DNA from: Paraburkholderia lacunae
GTDB lineage: Bacteria > Pseudomonadota > Gammaproteobacteria > Burkholderiales > Burkholderiaceae
Reading direction: 5' to 3'
DNA: 64,000 nt
Assembly: GCF_003353175.1 (NCBI RefSeq)
Contig: NZ_QHKS01000010.1
Span: forward strand, 1-64,000
Below the pieces are notes generated by a model. The model was not told the DNA's origin and searched no databases. It saw nothing but the letters and a program-made list of their open reading frames with translations. Positions 59,352 to 64,000 of this stretch are shown in pieces. Both the position numbers and the translations under genes were made by a program. Position 1 is the first letter of the stretch. Every line of letters begins with the position of its first letter.

Positions 59352-60614
59352 TCAGGCCGCAATAGGTGTCGTCCTGCGGCTGACCCGGACGGCCACGAAG
59401 AATGCGATTGCAGACAATATCGATACGAGAAACACCGTCCATTCAACAGCGACGTAGCCGTGCGTGAAGCTCCAGATGCTCGCGGCGGCAATCGGCGCTA
59501 TCCCCTTGGCGACATTGGAAGGGAACGAAAGCATGCCACTTACCGCGCCGTATCCTTCGGTCCACATCAGGTCCTGGACGATGGTGCCGCGCAGGATTGT
59601 CATCATTCCGTTCGCGGCCCCGTAGCAGAGCGCAAACAGGCAAAGCAGTGCCGCGGAATGGCCAGCGCCAATCAGAATGACCGTCGACAGGGGAAAAAGC
59701 GTCACGACAATGATACCCACAGTGCTCACTTGAACCGTCCGGCCGAATGTGAACCACACCGCGCGCGCGGCCACCTGAGCGGGACCGATGAGGGCCATGG
59801 TTGTGACCAGCACCGCGTTCGACACGCTTCGCTCGACCATCAGCGGCACCAGATGGAATGTGAGCGCCGCGAATGTCGCGTAGTAGGCGGTGAAGCACAC
59901 AGCGAGCGCCCAGAACGTTGGCGTGCGAAGCGCGCGGCGTGTGGCCGCGTCGTTCGCCAGCTTTACCTCACCGTTACCTGGTCTTGAATCCCGGTCCGAG
60001 CGCGACGAGCGGATGGCAACGACATGGATAGGCAGGCAGATAGCGAGGCTAGCGGCCGCGAGCACAGCAAGCGAAGCCCGCCACCCGACCGAGCCGACCA
60101 GCAACTGGGTCAGGGGGATGAAGACTGTGCTGGCGAACCCGGCGACCAAGGTAATGAGCGTAATTTTGGTCCGGAAGCTCCGTGGATACCGGTGCGTCAC
60201 GACTGCGAAGACGGGGTCGTAGAACGTCGCTGCCATCGCAATCCCAAGACCAATCCACGCGACGAAAAGCGCGGTCAGCGACTGCGCGTCGGCCCAAAGC
60301 AACAGCATGGTCGCCGCGATGACCGAGCCGACGACCATCACCCGTCGCCCGAGTCCGTGGTCAATCCAGCGGCCGATGGGATAGGCCGCAAACCCGGACA
60401 CCAAAAGCCCCACAGACAAAGCGGCGTTCGTCGCGGTCCTGCTCCAACCCATCGTATGTTCCATGGGCAGGACCAGCAGGGAGAACGAGTAGTAGACGGA
60501 GCCCCATGAAACGAGTTGCGCTAGTGCCAGAGCCCACGTCACAAGCCTGTCCTGACAATCGGCCGGTGCGCTGTTTCTACGGGCGTTCTCACTCCGGCTC
60601 GACATTGTGCTCAA
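59352..60614 (-). CDS. MFS transporter in the ars cluster
   Basis: A 420-residue twelve-span major facilitator protein. Helix 1 is 'WALALAQLVSWGSVYYSFSL', followed by the loop-2/3 signature 'GRWIDHGLGRRV' and a central charged loop at ~210-235. The C-half shows 'LCLFALCYGAANGMMTILRG'. Its place between ArsN2 and an unknown gene suggests export of an arsenical, but the substrate cannot be read from the sequence. It is not next to a GAPDH gene, so it is unlikely to be ArsJ. The TTG start suits a GAGGGG site; ATG at 60605 is the alternative. Confidence 0.85.
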   Translation of the reverse strand: MSTMSSRSENARRNSAPADCQDRLVTWALALAQLVSWGSVYYSFSLLVLPMEHTMGWSRTATNAALSVGLLVSGFAAYPIGRWIDHGLGRRVMVVGSVIAATMLLLWADAQSLTALFVAWIGLGIAMAATFYDPVFAVVTHRYPRSFRTKITLITLVAGFASTVFIPLTQLLVGSVGWRASLAVLAAASLAICLPIHVVAIRSSRSDRDSRPGNGEVKLANDAATRRALRTPTFWALAVCFTAYYATFAALTFHLVPLMVERSVSNAVLVTTMALIGPAQVAARAVWFTFGRTVQVSTVGIIVVTLFPLSTVILIGAGHSAALLCLFALCYGAANGMMTILRGTIVQDLMWTEGYGAVSGMLSFPSNVAKGIAPIAAASIWSFTHGYVAVEWTVFLVSILSAIAFFVAVRVSRRTTPIAA

Positions 60615-60619
60615 TTTGG

Positions 60620-61321
60620 TCAGCCCCTCATCTGGCTCAGGTTATGGACATTGCCGCTACCGATGCGAAAGGCGTCGCAGCAAAAGAATTTTGCTGACGC
60701 CAACCTGTGCGCGATGACGGCGGCGGCCCGCTCGTGAATCGGACTCACGCGGGGCATAGTGACCATCTCAGGCACTGACTCGACGGTACCGAGAAAGCCC
60801 ATTCCCTGCTGGCTGCAGAATTTCTCAACGCGTTGCGCGACAAACAGCGCCCGCAGGCGTCCAAGGGGTGCGCTGACTCCTCTGCCCTTATCCAGTGTCG
60901 TCAACGCGACGAAGAACTTCGAGCCCTCGTCGGCGAGCCAATTGCGGACCTGAAGCAACGGCGTTTTCCAGTCGCACGGTGGCCAGATGCGGCTCAGCAC
61001 GTCGGCATCCATCAGCAGGACAGCGGCGGACGAGCCGCCCGGGGCGAGAAAACGAGCGAGCGCGAGCTTCTCGTCAACGGCTGCATTCAAGGCAATCGCT
61101 GAGGTCGCGTACCCGGTCTCCAACTGAAACGTCCGCGACACGTCAACTGCCAGTGTCGCGCAGCCCGACTCCGGCACAGCGCGCTCGTCGGCAGATGCCT
61201 GCGGTGAGGCACTAGCCCGTTCGTGCACCATCAGCATTAGTAACCCCCGCATGAGGCGGCAACGCCACCCTCCCGATGCTGGAAGGAGCGATCCAGTGAA
61301 GACCCGGTCGTCGTAGTCCAT
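60620..61321 (-). CDS. Unrecognised protein at the head of the minus-strand ars operon
   Basis: A 233-residue protein I cannot place. There is a mixed alpha/beta body: 'ARFLAPGGSSAAVLLMDADV', 'WLADEGSKFFVALTTLDKGR', then 'RLRALFVAQRVEKFCSQQGM' and a Cys pair in 'AKFFCCDAF'. The N-terminal 35 residues look poorly ordered. It is well supported as a gene by the AGGAGG eight bases before its ATG, and by starting at the ArsR-type divergent promoter. The Cys pair near the C-terminus could bind As(III). Confidence 0.7.
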   Translation of the reverse strand: MDYDDRVFTGSLLPASGGWRCRLMRGLLMLMVHERASASPQASADERAVPESGCATLAVDVSRTFQLETGYATSAIALNAAVDEKLALARFLAPGGSSAAVLLMDADVLSRIWPPCDWKTPLLQVRNWLADEGSKFFVALTTLDKGRGVSAPLGRLRALFVAQRVEKFCSQQGMGFLGTVESVPEMVTMPRVSPIHERAAAVIAHRLASAKFFCCDAFRIGSGNVHNLSQMRG

Positions 61322-61341
61322 GACAGCCTCCTAAGATTTCA

Positions 61342-61362
61342 CATTTCCAGAATACCGGAAAT
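61342..61362. promoter_or_regulatory. ArsR-type operator 1, left part
   Basis: ACATTTCC-N8-GGAAAT. The same design occurs at 63732-63752. It overlaps a predicted -35 region for the plus-strand promoter. Confidence 0.7.
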
Positions 61363-61372
61363 ATCGTATAAT
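61344..61372 (+). promoter_or_regulatory. Predicted arsH promoter
   Basis: TTTCCA (61344-61349) and a perfect TATAAT (61367-61372) with a 17-bp spacer, driving the arsH-arsR-arsI operon. The operator at 61342-61362 overlaps it. Confidence 0.6.
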
Positions 61373-61448
61373 GCAAGCAACGAGTGACGGATTCGAGTCG
61401 CCGAAGGCCCAGCAAAGCGCGTCGAGTCGACCCGACGTCTCCGTGTAT

Positions 61449-61458
61449 CTGGAAATGT
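61449..61458. promoter_or_regulatory. ArsR-type operator 1, inverted partner half
   Basis: CTGGAAATGT is the exact reverse complement of ACATTTCCAG at 61342-61351, 107 bp away, just upstream of arsH. Confidence 0.5.
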
Positions 61459-61477
61459 CAAATAGCAGGATGACCCG

Positions 61478-62239
61478 ATGACAGTTCATGCAATTAAGGG
61501 CGACCAAGGCTTCCCGGCCGCCAGGACAGATTTTTTCGACACCGATATTGCCGCGAGACTTGGGATGGAGGGGCAGCCACCGGTGCGGATTCTGTTGCTC
61601 TACGGCTCGCTGCGTGAGCGCTCGTATTCGCGGTTGCTTGTCGAGGAGGCAGCTCGACTGCTGCAGACGTTCGGCGCCGAAACCCGGATTTTTGACCCGC
61701 GCGGTCTGCCGCACGCAGACGACGTCGACGTGAAGAACCACCCGAAAGTGAAGGAGCTGCTCGAGCTGTCGCTGTGGTCCGAGGGACACGTGTGGTGCAG
61801 CCCGGAGCGCCACGGCACCATCACCGGCCTGATAAAGACGCAGATTGACCACCTGCCGCTCGTCAGCGGCGGTATCCGGCCGACGCAGGGTCGCACGCTG
61901 GCCGTCATGCAGGTCAGCGGTGGTTCGCAGTCGTTCAACTCGGTTAATCAGCTTCGTCAACTCGGCAGGTGGATGCGCATGTTCACCATCCCCAACCAGT
62001 CATCTGTCGCCAAGGCCTTTGAAGAGTTTCAAGAGGACGGCCGGATGAAGCCATCGTCCTACTACGACCGCTTGGTCGACGTGATGGAAGAACTAGTGAA
62101 GTTCACCCTGTTGCTTCGCGGCCGTGCCGACTATCTCGTCGACCGATACAGCGAACGCGTGAAAGAGGACCGTCCGCTCGACCCCGCGACCGACCTGGCT
62201 TCCCGGGCAATCGCCGACCATTCCCGCAAAGGAGCCTAG
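61478..62239 (+). CDS. arsH: ArsH, NADPH-dependent FMN reductase / organoarsenical oxidase
   Basis: A 253-residue flavoprotein. The FMN phosphate loop is '[15 protein letters not shown]' (residues ~40-54), then '[20 protein letters not shown]' and '[20 protein letters not shown]', all diagnostic of ArsH. The enzyme oxidises trivalent methyl- and aryl-arsenicals to the less toxic pentavalent forms. It heads the plus-strand operon with arsR and arsI. Confidence 0.96.
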   Translation: MTVHAIKGDQGFPAARTDFFDTDIAARLGMEGQPPVRILLLYGSLRERSYSRLLVEEAARLLQTFGAETRIFDPRGLPHADDVDVKNHPKVKELLELSLWSEGHVWCSPERHGTITGLIKTQIDHLPLVSGGIRPTQGRTLAVMQVSGGSQSFNSVNQLRQLGRWMRMFTIPNQSSVAKAFEEFQEDGRMKPSSYYDRLVDVMEELVKFTLLLRGRADYLVDRYSERVKEDRPLDPATDLASRAIADHSRKGA

Positions 62240-62263
62240 GCGAGTAACCAATAAAGGACTGTG

Positions 62264-62602
62264 ATGGCAACCCTAGATTCGAAGCTTGCAGTCAAGGCGC
62301 TAGCGGCGCTTGCGCACGAGACTCGTCTCGCGGTCTTCCGCCTGCTGGTAACCGCAGGACGGTCGGGCATGAGTCCGGGCGCCATTGCAGAAACACTGGG
62401 ACTTCCCGCGCCCACGCTGTCATTCCACCTGAAGGAACTCGCACACGCGGGCCTCATCGAGGGCAAGAGTCAGGGCCGGTTCATCATCTACTGCGCCAGC
62501 TATGACCACATGCAGACGCTCATGGATTTCCTGATGGAAAACTGCTGCGCAGAGGAGCAAGCAGAGCAATGCGGCTGCGCGACCAACGAAACGGAGGCGT
62601 AA
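62264..62602 (+). CDS. arsR: ArsR-family As(III)-responsive repressor (copy 1)
   Basis: A 112-residue winged-helix repressor: 'ALAALAHETRLAVFRLLVTA' and recognition helix 'GLPAPTLSFHLKELAHAGLI'. The As(III) ligand is likely the C-terminal Cys cluster 'ENCCAEEQAEQCGC', a C-terminal type of site. AAAGGA precedes the ATG. It lies between arsH and arsI in one operon. Confidence 0.95.
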   Translation: MATLDSKLAVKALAALAHETRLAVFRLLVTAGRSGMSPGAIAETLGLPAPTLSFHLKELAHAGLIEGKSQGRFIIYCASYDHMQTLMDFLMENCCAEEQAEQCGCATNETEA

Positions 62603-63076
62603 TTGAAGCGATTTCACGTGCACGTTGTTGTCCCGAAACTCGACGAGAGCGTGCGTTTCTACAGCAGCATGTTCGGCGCGGAGCCTTCTGTGCTCAAAGA
62701 CGACTACGCGAAGTGGATGCTTGAAGACCCGCGCATGAACTTTGCCATCTCAGCGCGCGGCGGTGAAACTGGCGTCAATCACCTCGGCTTTCAGGTCGAT
62801 AGCGACGACGAGTTGACCGCTCTTCGCGAGCAGGTCGTCGCCGGAAGCGTTGCGGTGCAGGACCAACCTGGCGCGCAGTGCTGCTACGCCAGCTCGAACA
62901 AATACTGGACGCAGGACCCGGCCGGTGTGCCTTGGGAGACGTACCACACGCTCGGTGGCATCCCGATGTTCGGCGCGGACAGCCGCCAGAAGGCCGGTGT
63001 CGACGAGGGTGGGGCCTGCTGTGCTCCGGCCATTTCAATTCCAGCCGTTATAGAGAAAAAGGTCGGGTGCTGTTGA
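62603..63076 (+). CDS. arsI: ArsI-like C-As lyase (vicinal oxygen chelate)
   Basis: A 157-residue vicinal-oxygen-chelate dioxygenase. Metal ligands are expected from 'FHVHVVVPKL', 'GVNHLGFQV' and the Glu in 'VPWETYHTLGG'. The arsenic-binding Cys pair is in 'QCCYASSNKYWTQDPAG', the hallmark of ArsI/CadI proteins. It cleaves the C-As bond of trivalent organoarsenicals. A Cys pair at the C-terminus ('GCC') is extra. The TTG start follows arsR's stop at once, with GGAGG upstream. Confidence 0.9.
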   Translation: MKRFHVHVVVPKLDESVRFYSSMFGAEPSVLKDDYAKWMLEDPRMNFAISARGGETGVNHLGFQVDSDDELTALREQVVAGSVAVQDQPGAQCCYASSNKYWTQDPAGVPWETYHTLGGIPMFGADSRQKAGVDEGGACCAPAISIPAVIEKKVGCC

Positions 63077-63088
63077 ATCTGCGGCATC

Positions 63089-63117
63089 AAAACAAACGGC
63101 CGTCCAAGGGCGGCCGT
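63089..63117 (-). terminator. Terminator between convergent arsI and arsR2
   Basis: ACGGCCG and CGGCCGT pair over an 8-nt loop. On the minus strand TTGTTTTG follows, so it should end arsR2; it may also stop arsI. Confidence 0.7.
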
Positions 63118-63243
63118 CGAAGGCGCAATCTCTTCCGGCTTCGCACGGAATTCACTCCAGGCGGGACTGGTTGCCCAGCGCCGTGGCGCTTTCACATCCG
63201 ATAGCGCACCGTATCTGGGCAGCGTTATCGCTTTTGAGTCAGG

Positions 63244-63585
63244 TCACGCGGGAACCGGCTTGCACTTCACCTTTTTTCTGGGAGCGCAGGCCGCCGAATC
63301 CACTCCCTGGCAACAGTTTTCGGTGAGGAATCCGACGAGTTCGTTCATCTGCTCGATTTCCGGCGCGTAGTAAACGAAGCGCCCCTCCTGGCGTGACGTG
63401 ACCAGACCGGCGTGCGTCAGCTCTTTCAGGTGAAAGGACAGCGTTGCGCCCGCAAGGTCAAGCTTCTCCTGGATAACCCCCACAGTCAGGCCTTCGGGCC
63501 CCGCGGTCACCAGCAGCCGGAAAATACCGAGGCGCGTCGGTTGCGCCAGTGCGGCCAAAGCCGTGATTGCGTCTTTTTCCTTCAT
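63244..63585 (-). CDS. arsR: ArsR-family As(III)-responsive repressor (copy 2)
   Basis: A 113-residue ArsR, clearly related to the first copy: 'ALAALAQPTRLGIFRLLVTA' and 'LDLAGATLSFHLKELTHAGL'. The C-terminal Cys set is different ('ENCCQGVDSAACAP', then a Cys in 'KVKCKP'), so sensing may differ. It is divergent from arsC, with an ArsR-type operator between them. Confidence 0.95.
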   Translation of the reverse strand: MKEKDAITALAALAQPTRLGIFRLLVTAGPEGLTVGVIQEKLDLAGATLSFHLKELTHAGLVTSRQEGRFVYYAPEIEQMNELVGFLTENCCQGVDSAACAPRKKVKCKPVPA

Positions 63586-63731
63586 GATGTGCCGTTCGTT
63601 GGGTCTGTACGATGATTCTAACGCCTCACGTAGCAGGCGCGTCGTCGACCGTAGGTTGCTTCAGGGTCAGCTCGCAGGTGCCGGGCTCAGTTCAGCATGT
63701 GATGTCATCGAACGAGGTTGCTGGCCTCTAA

Positions 63732-63752
63732 CATTTCCATTATATTGGATAT
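63732..63752. promoter_or_regulatory. ArsR-type operator 2
   Basis: ACATTTCC-N8-GGATAT, the same arrangement as at 61342-61362. It lies between arsR2 and arsC and overlaps an AT-rich promoter-like region (TATATT at 63758-63763). Confidence 0.65.
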
Positions 63753-63795
63753 ATAGATATATTATCCCGAGCCGCAACCCATTCCGGAGAAATTC

Positions 63796-64000
63796 GTGGT
63801 CGAATCCCGAACGTACAACGTGCTGTTCCTCTGCACGGGCAACTCCGCTCGCAGCGTGATGGCGGAAGCACTTCTCGCCACGTTGGGGCAGGGTCGCTTC
63901 CATACATTCAGCGCAGGAAGTCATCCGACCGGAAAGGTCAACCCTTTCGCAATCGAACAGGTCACGAAGACGGGCTACGACGTGTCCAATCTCCGTAGCA
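63796..64000 (+). CDS. arsC: ArsC arsenate reductase, LMWP-type, partial
   Basis: The first 68 codons of a low-molecular-weight-phosphatase-like arsenate reductase, cut by the window edge. The start GTG at 63796 is preceded by GGAGA. The P-loop 'FLCTGNSARSVMAEALL' carries the CX5R nucleophile Cys. 'GRFHTFSAGSHPTGKVNP' follows as in the thioredoxin- or glutaredoxin-linked ArsC class. It reduces As(V) to As(III) for export. Confidence 0.93.
   Translation, partial: MVESRTYNVLFLCTGNSARSVMAEALLATLGQGRFHTFSAGSHPTGKVNPFAIEQVTKTGYDVSNLRS

Overview
The window is high-GC DNA from a member of the Burkholderiaceae. Paraburkholderia or Burkholderia is the likeliest genus, judged from codon use, a phasin, an IS30-type transposase and the style of the chromosomal genes; this is inference because no rRNA is present. 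Roughly the left 39 kb is a tailed-phage prophage. The remaining 24 kb is chromosome, ending in an arsenic/organoarsenical resistance cluster that runs off the right edge.

Positions 1-62 hold the start of an IS30-like transposase, followed by a small DUF1488-like gene, a bidirectional terminator and the 3' part of a tRNA-Cys-like gene. The prophage then reads mostly on the minus strand. From right to left the order is: tyrosine integrase (38315-39409); a short plus-strand early block with a PrtN-like activator, a ParB-like protein, several unknown genes and a CI-like repressor; divergent Cro- and CII-like regulators; a primase-helicase; a zinc-rich candidate Q antiterminator; HNH endonuclease, terminase, portal, ClpP-like protease and HK97 capsid; connectors, tail tube, two tail chaperones joined by a textbook -1 frameshift site, tape measure, tail tip and fibres; and a tightly overlapping lysis cassette. 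The far left carries accessory genes: a Dam methylase, a decayed SRAP fragment and a LecB/PA-IIL-type lectin. The layout is that of a lambda/HK97-like siphovirus that packages from a terminase of the P27 class.

The most striking unexplained signal is a 13-bp palindrome, CAAAGTSACTTTG. It is perfect six times, and its 11-bp core AAAGTNACTTT occurs nine times. All copies lie between 187 and 35183 and I see none in the chromosomal half. Several lie inside genes and force rare codons. This looks like a dispersed binding site for a phage DNA-binding protein, comparable in distribution to stoperators or parS sites.

The chromosomal part (39.5-64 kb) holds an Lrp regulator divergent from a cysteine-dioxygenase-like gene, an MscS channel, an Rrf2 regulator with an NAD(P)-binding protein and matching operators, a DJ-1/PfpI protein, an orphan histidine kinase, CrcB, a PlsC acyltransferase, a Uma2 protein, a cold-shock protein, a phasin and a single-domain response regulator. 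Two related segments (49.5-50.2 and 57.5-58.8 kb) each carry a small unknown gene plus an SRAP gene, and each copy has kept a different one intact. The right end (58.9-64 kb) encodes ArsN2, an MFS transporter, an unrecognised protein, ArsH, two ArsR repressors, an ArsI-like C-As lyase and the start of ArsC. ArsR-type operators with the same architecture sit in both divergent promoter regions.
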